Below, piece by piece: positions 49,997 to 60,449 of a stretch of DNA of 64,000 nt (within the stretch, counting starts at the first letter, position 1; each line of letters opens with the position of its first letter). This DNA is from Gigaspora margarita (lineage: Eukaryota > Glomeromycota > Glomeromycetes > Diversisporales > Gigasporaceae), in contig WTPW01000089.1 in NCBI GenBank assembly GCA_009809945.1, forward strand, positions 243,673 through 307,672. Direction: 5' to 3'. A model generated the notes under the pieces. The model was not told the DNA's origin and did not search any database. It was given only the letters and a program-made list of their open reading frames with translations. The translations under genes were made by a program, and so were the position numbers.

Positions 49997-50223
49997 CAGT
50001 GTTTAAAATTCAATGTTCTCAGTGTTCTCAAAGAACATTATACAATTTTTGAGAACATAATTATTAAAATATGTTCTCTATTTGAGAACATTCAAAAAAT
50101 TTTTTAATATTAAAAAAATTTTAATTTTCCTATATAAAGAACATTAAAATTTTACTGAGAACATTAAGAAATTAAAAATGTTCTTTTTGAGAACATAAAA
50201 CTTAATTTGAATTTTAAACACTG
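49997..50223. mobile_element. Non-autonomous hAT element, GAGAACAT family, copy 2
   Basis: Ends CAGTGTTTAAAATTCAA and TTGAATTTTAAACACTG between perfect octamers gttgtgat (49989-49996, 50224-50231). GAGAACAT/ATGTTCTC occurs throughout. It disrupts the Tigger coding sequence at its linker. Confidence 0.93.
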
Positions 50224-51603
50224 GTTGTGATTTGATCCAGTAGGATATATTTTTTCAAAATTACTATGGCCAAGCTTCTTGTCAAAATTTGGGTCAAATA
50301 ACTTGTTACATTGTCAAGTGAAAGTAAAACTTTTCAATTTTTAAACCAAAATTTTTGGTCAAGTTCTTTTAACTATTCTCTAAATATTTACTTCTCATTT
50401 ATACCTTTAAATTAGCATGATATTTTACTGGTAATATAACATGATTTATACCAGATAATGCCTGTAGTTCAATTTTAAATCTTATTACAAGTGGCATTAT
50501 TTTTTGGTACCAGTTGCATTGCATGCTAAAAGAATAGAGATACGAGTACAATCCTAAATTTATTAGATTTTAAAAAATATAATTAGATAATAGTATAATA
50601 TGAAATATTAACAGTTTAAACTTTTAATTTAAATTTTATTTATTATTTTGTTTATTTATATATATATATATACTATTATAAATAATTAGATTTAGATAAA
50701 CAATAAAATAACAAACTACTTTCTTTTTCTATTCTGAACAAGATTGAGATGCCAATATTTGATTTGGCGCTATGCAAAAAAATTCAATCCTGTTTCATCA
50801 GCATTAAATACATTCTTTAATGCATATTCTTGAATAAAGTTTTACAAATTTTGGCAGAATTATGGAAGATCGTTCATTGGTTGAAACACTGCTAGCTCTT
50901 GTGCAATTGAAAAATTTGCAAACCATTTTGTTTTTTAAATTGCCTAATCTAGATATTGGTTCCATTATCTGCTTATCTAGATATTTTTACAGCCAACTAC
51001 ATATCCAGATGCTATAATTGGTTTACAAATAACAACTTATCTACCAGTTTCCAAAAAGGTAACCTAATGGGTATTTACAGGTATTTGCAGGTATCTGCGG
51101 GTATTAAGTAATTTGTACATCATTAAAGTTTATAAAAATATGCATTGCTGTTTAACCTTCTAAAACCCACTTAGACTCGCTTAATATAAACTCTAAAACT
51201 ACCTTAACCTTAACTCCTAACTCTAGAAAATATATCCAAAAAAATTTATTTTTTGATATTTTTATACAATACTATATATATATTTAATTTTAAGGGTAGG
51301 GGGTACATAGATCATTTATCATAGGATTTTAGTAGTACAATGTGATTTTATAGAAATTAAAAATGTGCTACTAATAAAACTTTTCACAGTTGTAATTAGG
51401 GTGTGGAATGGGCTGGGCTAAACCTGGAAATTTGCGGGTCGGGTTTGGGTCTATATTTTATGATTTGGGCCAGGTTGGGTTTGGGCCTGCAAACTACTGG
51501 GCCGGGTTTGGGCTTTATAAATATACCTAATAGTACCCGATAATGCCCGATAATACAAAAAGTAACCAATCAAAGAGATTATGAATCTATCAAATACTTG
51601 TCA

Positions 51604-51815
51604 CGAATCATAATGAAATCTNATTAAAATGAAATATGGGTTTCTATTTAACCCTTCAAAACCCATTTATACTTGTTTAATATAAACTCTACTCTAAAAC
51701 TAACCTTTAATTTCTAACCATAAAAAATGCATCCCAAAAAATTTTATTTTATTGGCTTGTCAGTTTTTTTTTATACTATACATATTTCATCTTAATCTGA
51801 TTTCATTATGATTCG
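51604..51815. mobile_element. MITE with CGAATCATAATGAAATC ends
   Basis: Terminal repeats CGAATCATAATGAAATC and GATTTCATTATGATTCG enclose a sequence (51620-51780) that is a diverged direct copy of 51120-51275 outside this hAT element. One N is present. Confidence 0.55.
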
Positions 51816-52473
51816 TATTTGCAATGCTAAGCAGCTACATTTCACAGTTCTAAGGTTTTCTATATTGCTAAAGGCCTTTTTTTATTCACAATTATTTAAA
51901 ATTATTTGTTATCATTACAATTACAATATAATCAGAGTTTTTATTGCATTGCATCTTACTTCGCATCCATACTCAATATCGGTATTTTATTTTATAAATT
52001 GATTTTTTTAATTTACAGATTTTTATCATCTGATTTTTTTAATTTTGGTAATGCATATCTAAAATTAGTATTGCGTAACAAATAATGCAGTATAAGGTAC
52101 CAATCCCAAAGATCTAATCTTTGTTCTTTAGTGCGCCAAGTATAGAACTACAGAAGCCAGGCGGCTGGTACAAAAGTGTACTTCGAAGAAACTTGAAAAA
52201 AATTAAGCAAGTAAGTCAAAAAACGTTATTAGTAAAGAAACAAGTTTGGGATTTATGATTTTGTTTTTTTTTTATTAGTTTCTGTATGCAAGGTTTAATC
52301 ATCGTCAAGCAAAATAAAGAAGCCAGGTATCTGGTTTAGAGATCTTGGTAGAGAGAACCTAATACAAAATCATTAATTAAACAGTAGTCTTTCAATATAA
52401 TAAAATGGATTACGGTATACTTACTGCACTAAAAAATTGTAGTTTCTATATTCTAATTTGATTTATTAGACTA

Positions 52474-52652
52474 GGACCCCGAAATATACATAGATAGGTC
52501 AGGTTAATTATAGGGTTACTAAAAAAGGAAAGATCTGCAAAAAAAAACTTCAAAAATAAGCAAAAAATTACTATAAATGGAAAAGATCTGCATAAAAAAC
52601 CTCAAAAATAAGCAAACTCATACCTGACCTATCTATGTATATTTCGGGGTCC
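52474..52652. mobile_element. MITE with perfect 10-bp target duplication (MULE-like)
   Basis: Perfect 31-bp terminal repeats starting GGACCCCGAAATATACATAG. Perfect decamers tattagacta lie at 52464-52473 and 52653-52662. The interior holds two copies of AAAGATCTGCA...CTTCAAAAATAAGCAAA. It lies 39 bp before the transposase ATG. The duplication length suggests a Mutator-like element. Confidence 0.85.
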
Positions 52653-52691
52653 TATTAGACTATCGTTAACTCATTTCTATTATAACTAGAA

Positions 52692-55115
52692 ATGCAAAGC
52701 CTTTATTCAGCCGTCAGTAAAAATGAAAGGCTCGAAGTAGCTACTGTCAATGAAAGCACCGAAATAACTACTGATAACAAAAATGCTGAAGTAACTGTTA
52801 CGAACAAAAAATGTAAAAAAGGTGGCAGGGAACCATTATTGGTTTTCAAAGAAGGTCACTTTGTTAGACACGAAGATCCTTTAAAGAGTAAAATTATTTA
52901 TTTGATAATACGATAATTATTAATTATAATATGTTAATTAGCTAANGCTCATACTATGTAATCTGCTAGAGGGTTATGTTAAATGTACATATTGTAAGAA
53001 TGAATTAAAGCACGATAACGATACTGGAACCAGCTCTTTAATTCNTCATTTAAAAAACACCAAGTGTAAAAAATATCTGAAGACCGATAAATCACAACAA
53101 ACACTGCAATTATCTTCGTCAGGTCTTGCTACCTACAAATTTTCCCAATCAAAAANTCGTAATGATATGGCAGAAATGATTATTATACATGCGTATCCGT
53201 TCCATATGGTTGAGCACGAGGGGTTTCTAAAGTTTGTCGATGGCTTACAGCCACAATATAAGGTGGTGAGTGTGAAGACCGTACGCGAAGATAGTATATC
53301 TATTGTTGATAAACTTAAAATAAAAGTCCGCATAATTTTACAAGAATCACTTGACAATCTGAGCTATACAACAGATTTGTGGACGTCGAACCAAACAGTT
53401 GGATATATGACCNTTACTTGTCATTTTATCAATAAAGACTGGAAGCTTCGAAAGTTAGTTCTGGCNTTTAAAAAGGTTCCCACACCACATACGGGAATTG
53501 TTATCTGTGAAACACTTTTTAAGTGTTTTGACGACTGGAATATCGCATCAAGAATCCTATCAATTACTATGGATAATGCGACTAGCAATGACTCTGCGAT
53601 AAGGCATATAAAGCACAAGCTCGAAGAACAAAATATGCTTGTTGCAGATGGTGATAATAAATTAATTACATAAAATATTAAATTATCATAATATACTGTA
53701 TATTTATAAAATATTTTTGTGTTATAGGAAATTTGTTACATCAACGATGCTGCGCGCATATCATAAATCTTATCGTTAGTGACGGTCTCAAGATGGTTAA
53801 AAATATCGTATTCAAAATTCGAGAATGCGTGAAGTGGATCGATTGTTCGCCACATCGGCAACAAAATTTTGAAAATGCCGTAATCGGATATTGTAATGAG
53901 CTCCAATTCAGTTTGCGACCAACTCTCGACGTACCGACTCGTTGGAATTCGGTATATCTGATGCTTGCATCTACTATCCCATATAAGAGAGTCTTTGAGC
54001 ATCTTGCATTGCGAGATTCAAATTTTGAACAAATTATACCTTCNGAAGATGACTGGGAAAAGGCTAAGGATGTTCATACATTTTTAAGGCCGTTTTATGA
54101 AGGTAATTAGGGATGTTAATGATCCAGACTAATTAGTCTGGATCATTAACATCCCTAAAAATAATTATGAACCTTTTAACTATTCTTTTACTAAAAGCAT
54201 ATTTTATTTGGATAAGTTACGACTATTATATCGGGAAGCACATATCTGACGGCAAACATTATTCTTCCCCATGTGGTAAAAATCAAGATGCACCTCGAAC
54301 ATAATATTACTAATATAAAGCCCTTTATTTGTCAAATGGTTATGCCAATGCTATCAAAGTTTGATAAATATTGGGCTGAGATGGAAGATATGCACTGTAT
54401 TGCTTCGATAATGGATCCACGCTTTAAAACGTCATTAATGACTCATATATATAAGCAGAAAATGCACTTAACATGCACTGAAGCAGAAGATAAAATAAAT
54501 ACTATTAAAACAAGGAAAGTATTCGTATATATTATTATTTTATTATTATTAATTTTACTAATTTGTAATCTATATTATATAGAGCTATGACGATTTATAG
54601 ATCAACATATAAGCAAAATANAATTTCTTCTGATAGTTTTTCAGATATTTTTTCACAAGACGAATTTATGAAAGATTTTGATCNTTATCTTGAGGATAAT
54701 CAAGTTTATATTACAAATGAAATGGATGAATTTGATCGATATCTCACTGATCCGCTTCTTTCTCGTNCTCGTGCAGAACCGTTTGACATCCTAAGTTGGT
54801 AAAAGGAAAATGAATCGAAATATCCATCAGTATCATCAATGGCACGAGACATTCTTGCTGCCCTGGTAACTTCTGTTGCTTCTGAAGCAGTAAGGCTTTA
54901 ATATAACCTATTATTTTTTTTAGTCTAGCCAACTTTTAGCATCAACCACTATATTATTTATTTAGGTGTTTAGTGCAGCTGGAAGGATTATTGATGACTA
55001 TCAGTCCAATCTTACTTCGGAGGCTATTGAAGTATTGATATGTGGTCAAGACTGGATAAATTGCGCAAGTAAAGAGGGTTGGGATAAATTAGAAGACAAT
55101 AAACTTCATGTTTAA
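52692..55115 (+). pseudogene. hAT-family transposase, five or more exons, with stops
   Basis: Would cut and paste the surrounding 4.4-kb element. In order: a basic N-terminus (52692-52891), a BED zinc finger (KCTYCK ... HLKNTKC, 52984-53072), catalytic core start TTDLWTSNQTVGYMT (first Asp), ITMDNATSND (second Asp), CCAHIINLIV, DVPTRWNSVYLML, SGSTYLTANIILPHVVKIKM, CIASIMDPRFK, and the C-terminal dimerisation block SSMARDILAALV ... VFSAAGRIIDDYQSN ending GQDW. Introns with GT-AG that restore the reading: 53651-53727, 54103-54216 and 54890-54965, plus likely ones near 52892 and 54518. Defects: a frameshift near 54596, a stop at 54800-54802 in a conserved tryptophan block, and several N positions. 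Probably inactive. Confidence 0.88.
54108..54157. mobile_element. 50-bp perfect palindrome with hAT-like ends, in a transposase intron
   Basis: TAGGGATGTTAATGATCC and onward is followed without spacer by its exact inverse (54107-54158 is a perfect 52-bp palindrome). TAGGGATG is a typical hAT terminus. Octamers aaggtaat (54100-54107) and aaaataat (54158-54165) match at 6 of 8. It lies a few bases inside the intron 54103-54216, next to the donor site. Confidence 0.6.
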
Positions 55116-55507
55116 ACCTGGCTTTTTTTTTTTTACGTAAGAACTTTTTTTTTATATTAAAAGCAAATGTTACGATATTTAATTAATTTATTTGTTTACA
55201 GATTTGCACGACACTGACTAAGATTATGAAGATGGATTCCTGGTACGGCTTGATTATTGTTATAACATATAACATGAATCGAAAAAATAAAGAATTCACA
55301 TAATACTTACGTAAAGTTAATAGAAGGTTATAAATAGTTACATATTGAGCAAAAATGGGTTTATATATGTCATAAATAATCATAATTAGGTCATAATTTG
55401 TTCATAATTTGAAAAAAAAATAAAATTGAAAATGGCGAATCATAGTAAAAAATTAGTATATTCAAAAGGAACACTCCTTATTAATATCGTAATTATGTAA
55501 CATTCAA

Positions 55508-55626
55508 GTAGGTAAGAACGTCCCAAATATGGATATACTTTTTTTCCAAAATTCATTATTTTGATTGGGTAATTTGCATGTATATTCAATCAAACCATTT
55601 TTCATATTTGGGATGTTCTTACCTAC
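55508..55626. repeat. Inverted repeat GTAGGTAAGAACGTCCCAAA
   Basis: 24-bp inverted ends with a 70-bp AT-rich centre, probably another MITE in the 3' part of the hAT element. Target duplication not seen. Confidence 0.55.
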
Positions 55627-56446
55627 AGTCCGGGTCGGGCCCGGGCCTAATATAAAAAAAAGCCTGGCTCAGTTCCATAACCGGGCTTTTTATTGGGCTT
55701 GGGCCTAGGTTGGGCTCAAAATTTTTTTTCTGGGTATGTTTTGGGTCTGAGGAAGCCTGGCCCAACCCGGCCCATTCATACCCTAGTTGTAATCAAATTC
55801 GACTAAACTTTTATAATATATAGAACAAAATGCACATTATATAATAGTAAAATTTTAATAAAGTATATATTTAAAAAAATTGGTTGATATTATATGATCA
55901 TCATATGATTTTGTAAACAACTTTTGACAACTAAAATTTAAATTGTCATAACTTGACAAATATTCAACCAATTTTAATAAATCTGCTATTTTTAGAATCA
56001 GAAAAACCTGCTCTATAATTTTATTTAATAGTTCAAAAACGATTTGCTTAAAAAAATTTTGCAAAATTTTAAAAAGAATAAATCAATACCACAAATTTTA
56101 TATGTAATTTGCAATTTGTACCCCCTACCCTTAATCCAATTTCATTTTAATCTATCACAATTATTAACAACAGATTTTAGCAAAGCATAAAAGATAATAA
56201 ATTTATAATGCTATTTTTGTAAGATAAAAGGAATATGCTATATACATATGTCATACTAGAGTGTTCAAACTCATGTATTTGCATTTTAAATACACAAAAT
56301 GCATAACAAATTTATTTTTTTTGAGTATAGCTAGTGCAGATTTGTGCAAAATACAATATTGCTTAATATTAATATAATAAAATCCAATGCATATAATATG
56401 TATCTTTTTTGATCTTGTAATTATTTATACAATTACAGTGCATATA

Positions 56447-56663
56447 CCATATCCTATCATGAATAAGCACCCCTTTTTTGAAATTTCAAACTCAATGTTC
56501 TTGATAACTATCTTATAAAACTTAATAAAAATTTTTTTATTTAAATTTTATAGATCTATAAAATTTAAATAAAAAAATTTTTATTAAGTTTGATAAGATA
56601 GTTATCAAGAACGTTGAGTTTGAAATTTCAAAAAAAGGGGTGCTTATTCATGATAGGATATGG
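56447..56663. mobile_element. Snapback Tc1/mariner-type MITE
   Basis: Nearly perfect 217-bp palindrome from CCATATCCTATCATGAATAA to its inverse, flanked by TA (56445-56446, 56664-56665). Confidence 0.8.
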
Positions 56664-57833
56664 TAGTAATAATTACTAGTTATTGTTATTGCTATTTGTT
56701 TTTAATCCCCAATTTAATTGCACTGATATCACATAACAAAATTTTTATATTGCATAAAAAGTACATTTTAATTTGTACAGTCTGGATACTCTAGTAAGTA
56801 CAGGATTTTTTTTAAGCAGTGTATACTTATTATAATGTGATTGTTATATAAAGTGCCATGCATATTAATGAATTATCATGAGGCATATTTACTAAATTGT
56901 AAATCTTATAAAAATTAAAAAATTTATCCTGTTTTTTCTAAAATCTTGAAATTTACAAAACCTGCATATGAAATATATTAAGTACATTAATTATAAAGCA
57001 AGCTTCATACTATTTAATTCCTTTTAAAGCTTCTTGAATGTGTCAATAAAAGGTAATTTGCTTTCTCTTATATAACCAACTTTTATATACTATCTAGCCA
57101 ATTTACAAAAAATTAATACTATAAAACTGCTATATAAAAAACCTGGGTTTCTTATATCTACCAAAAGTAAAATCACCCCAGGTCTAGTAAGTAGTAGAGA
57201 GTTTGTACCATTAAAAAGAAAAATTTAAAAAGCACCCATTTTTTCATTCATAGTGAGATCTGATATTTGAGAGTCTTGTATATAGTCAGTTTATAATAAT
57301 CATAAAGTAGAAACTTAATTTATTATAATTAATAATATATATTTAACACAGGTAAGGAAATATTTAAATTGTATAAATATAGGCTGCCATCAAGTATTTA
57401 TTCATAAGTTATCTGTTATCTGGATACCTGTGGAATAATCTAGTATCTATAAGGGCTATTTGATAACTATAGTATTTATTTAATTATCTGTAAATGAAAA
57501 AGTAGCAATTATCCAGATACAATTTTTACAAAAAAAAGATATTAATAAATAGATAAACAGATTTTTGGTCCAAACTCTAGCCTAATCTAGCTATTTGAAA
57601 ATTTTAGTTTATTATTAGATAATAAAAGAGCTTTAACAAAAAAAGTAGCCTTTTTTTTAATAATTGCCTCAGTCAAAACAACTCTTTACAAATAACCTAC
57701 TTGATCTATAGCCTTATAGCTTAATTTAGTAAAAAATTTCTTTTTTATAATAAAAAGTTTCTGAAGTTATTTAATTCTTAACAATAGCTAACTATTTATC
57801 TTGTTCTTTAAGAATTTTAAAAATAGTTGAATA

Positions 57834-57946
57834 CCGTAAAGTCCCGAATATAAGCAACCCCTGAAAAGTATTTCAAAGTTACTAAAATTAAACAACAATT
57901 CAAAAAACCCAGTCTTGGGGGATTGCTTATATTCAGAACTTTACGG
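57834..57946. mobile_element. Tc1/mariner-type MITE in the Tigger N-terminal region
   Basis: Ends CCGTAAAGTCCCGAATATAA and the inverse CCGTAAAGTTCTGAATATAA, flanked by TA (57832-57833, 57947-57948). Removing it and one TA joins KLNFEY to STIFKIL in the Tigger reading. Confidence 0.8.
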
Positions 57947-58301
57947 TATTCAAAATTTAGTTTGGAATTTTGGGCAATAATATGCTTAGTGATTGGAATT
58001 TATAGTTTATTAGAATTTTTATATAGTATTTACAAATATTGCATTTTAAACTATTGCTAACAACTATATGTATTTTTTTAATAAATTGGTTAGATATTAT
58101 AATATAACAATAATCTAAATATTTTATAAACAGAAAAGATAAAAAAGTTTGAATAAGCATAGAGTGCTTCTTTTATATATGCTAGCTAGTATATTAAATT
58201 TTATTTTAAAATAAAATATTAGTCATAGAACATGTCTCTAATGAGTGCTGTTACTTATAAATCAAATGAGTTGACTCATCTAATTTTATATATAAATTTA
58301 T

Positions 58302-59259
58302 TTATTTTTTTTTGATGTCAAAGTTTTCACTTTGGGAAAAGGTTTTTATTCAAGCAACCAGATCAAGAGCACCTCTTTGAGCACCTGACATTTGTTACAT
58401 TGATGAGGATACAACTAGATACAATACAACTTTTGGTTATCTAATTTAAGTAGTCTGCCCAAAGGTTTTACACTAGTTGCCATACCTATAACCCAACTAG
58501 GGGGTTACCTATTTAAACCCTCTGGTTCATGCTTCACCTGCCAATCCTACTTGTATCACTGGTACAATCCTCCGATACATAGTCAGTTAAGGTTAGTCCT
58601 GAATTCTTTACAGAATCCTCTTAGAACTAGTTTATCCTCACAGAACACTTGGTAGAGCAGTTCCTGTTCCACACAGGTATTATCTACACTTTGGTAACCT
58701 ACGCATCTACTGAAGCAGACCACTTGCAGTCCAGGAATTAGCCTAAACTGCTACTATAACCTACTTCCACTTTTGCAAGGTTCGCTCTGATCCTATACCC
58801 ACTATCACTATCCTACTGGTCCTTATACCAGATCCACAAACTTCCAAACCAGTTAGCCTAGAAGGGTCAATATAGCTTTCTTCTCTTGGCACCTACTACC
58901 AGAACATAAATCCTTTTCCTCTAGTATAACTCTAGCAGCCAGGTTGGTAAACCCCTCCTTGAGAGTCTTGTCATTTGATTCTCTGGTTCTGGTTTTTGAT
59001 ATTCCAGCTTTGGTAGCACTATCAAAGATCTTTGCTACCTCCTCACTCAGAGCTTGCCAAATGGGTATACCATTTCTCCAGTTTCTTGGATTTTGTACAC
59101 CCAATAGCTTCTATTCAAGATGATGTACCAAGCAACTTATCAACAAGAAACAGTTACTAGAACACAGGTCTATTTTCCAAAGTGTTACTAGTGGGATTTG
59201 AACTCTAGACCTGCCGCTTAGAGGGTGACAACTTACCAACTTCACTAAGGTGCCACACC
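58302..59259 (-). mobile_element. Long tRNA-derived SINE, copy 3 (uninterrupted)
   Basis: On the minus strand both boxes are perfect: A box TAGTGAAGTTGG (59236-59247) and B box GTTCAAATCC (59194-59203). The tail is the T-run at 58304-58313. A perfect 17-bp duplication TTTATATATAAATTTAT flanks it (58285-58301, 59260-59276). 958 bp. It supplies the empty sites for the hAT insertions in copies 1 and 2. The 83-codon reverse frame 58853-59104 is part of the SINE. Confidence 0.9.
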
Positions 59260-59367
59260 TTTATATATAAATTTATACAAAGAAAATCATTTAAATTAAA
59301 TTTAGTTAAAAATATTATATGTATATAAACTTTTTTTAAATTTTAAATATATATTCTTTAGTATTTA

Positions 59368-60214
59368 ACAGGCCCAGGACTTGTGTCTCTTTCATTGTTG
59401 TCTATAATTAAAATTTTTTAAAAAACATATGAATTTACTATATAACTTTGAGCCAAGATTCTTTTAAATGTTACTTATTAACTTTAAATTAAATTTTTCG
59501 GGTATATAGAACAAGGGGAGAAGAAAAATTGAGCTTAAAAATTGAATTAAAATTTTGTCAATTTTGCACAAAACGAAAATGTAACTTGACCAAAATCAAA
59601 TATTTTCCGATTTTAACATGAAAAGTATATGTAAAAACATGCCCTGAATAACTTTACTTAGTCGACAGAAGTAGGTTACCTTGTAAGAAAAATGGGTTAT
59701 CTATGTACTAAAGTTAAAATTTATTGTATTTCTTGATTAAACTTCTTTCAATCTCAAATGTGATATAAAATTACATGCCGAACAACTTTGCTTAAGAGCC
59801 CAAAGTAGGTTACCTAATAAGAAAAAAAAGTTTAATCAAGAAATACAATAAATTTTAACATTAGTACATAGATAACTCATTTTTCTTACAAGGTAATCTA
59901 CTTTCGTCAACTAAGTAAAGTTGTTCAGGGCATGTTTTTACATATACTTCTTATGTTAAAATCGGAAAATATTTGATTTTGGTCAAGTTACATTTTCGTT
60001 TTGTGCAAAATTGACAAAATTTTAATTCAATTTTTAAGCTCAATTTTTTCTTCTCCCCTTGTTCTATATATCCGAAAAATTTAATTTAAAGTTAATAAGT
60101 AACATTTAAAAGAATCTTAGCTCAAAGTTATATAGTAAATTCATATGTTTTTTTAAAAATTTTAATTATAAACAACATTTTGAACCCCTGTAAAGGGACA
60201 TGTCCTGGGCCTGT
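59368..60214. mobile_element. 847-bp foldback element, arms about 400 bp
   Basis: Ends ACAGGCCCAGGACTTGTGTC and its diverged inverse, flanked by TA (59366-59367, 60215-60216). The arms match nearly throughout. The centre contains GAACAACTTTGCTTAAGAGC, which recurs at about 60628 and 61167. Confidence 0.8.
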
Positions 60215-60449
60215 TAATAATATTTAATTTAAAGGTTTAGTTTTAACTCTGAGTAATTCAAAGAAAAACTTCCTTTAAAGTTGATCAATTCTTTACTATG
60301 TTATGTTCTTTAAGTTAAATGACTGGTACACCCCAAGCAATAATATGATTGGCTATAATAATTTTCTAAAAATATAAAAAATGCTATTAAGTAAAGGCTT
60401 TTTGTGTTCTAATTGTAAGTTAAAGAAGAGACTCTTTTGATTCTAATAG

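Larger units (their letters stand above)
51397..55785 (+). mobile_element. Full-length hAT transposon with transposase gene (layer 4)
   Basis: 4.39 kb between perfect octamers gttgtaat (51389-51396, 55786-55793). Ends TAGGGTGTGGAATGGGC and GCCCATTCATACCCTA. About 150 bp at each end are rich in GGGTTTGGGC/GGGCCGGG motifs, strikingly GC-rich for this window. It contains the transposase (52692-55115) and several smaller insertions. Confidence 0.92.
51293..56131. mobile_element. TA-flanked TIR element AGGGTAGGGGGTACA (layer 3)
   Basis: Ends AGGGTAGGGGGTACA and TGTACCCCCTACCCT flanked by TA (51291-51292, 56132-56133). Homologous to 18750-19518, including GCTACTAATAAAACTTTT. Net length about 450 bp after removing the hAT element. 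Confidence 0.8.
50950..57579. mobile_element. hAT element (layer 2) inserted in the Tigger gene
   Basis: Plus-strand ends TAGATATTGGTTCC and GGTCCAAACTCTA, with perfect octamers gcctaatc (50942-50949, 57580-57587). Removing it and one octamer joins FSNS to IRQFKKQNG of the Tigger protein. Subterminal repeats are ATTATCTGGATA-like (50960-51030, 57410-57530). Its own sequence is about 1.8 kb without nested elements. No transposase of its own was recognised. Confidence 0.85.
48661..58070 (-). pseudogene. Tigger/pogo-type DDE transposase gene, split by nested insertions
   Basis: Minus-strand pieces in protein order: a helix-turn-helix start (about 58060-57840, IAQNSKLNFEYS then TIFKILKEQDK), a second DNA-binding part (57830-57588, VVLTEAIIKKKATFF), then across the 50950-57579 insertion to IRQFKKQNGLQIFQLHKS (50949-50880), NVFNADETGL (first Asp, about 50810), NHVILPVKYHANLKV and LLSLDN (second Asp, about 50330), a His/Asn/Cys-rich linker (49995-49880), LPTNTTSHLQPIDAGIIK (49770), DQFESGLDFRDPE, a 485-bp intron (49635-49151, GT-AG) and KLTIKDAIDYVVASWNEVDE to the stop at 48661. 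Multiple stops and frameshifts. Without inserts it is about 1.9 kb, the usual Tigger size. It would have cut and pasted pogo elements at TA. Confidence 0.82.
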
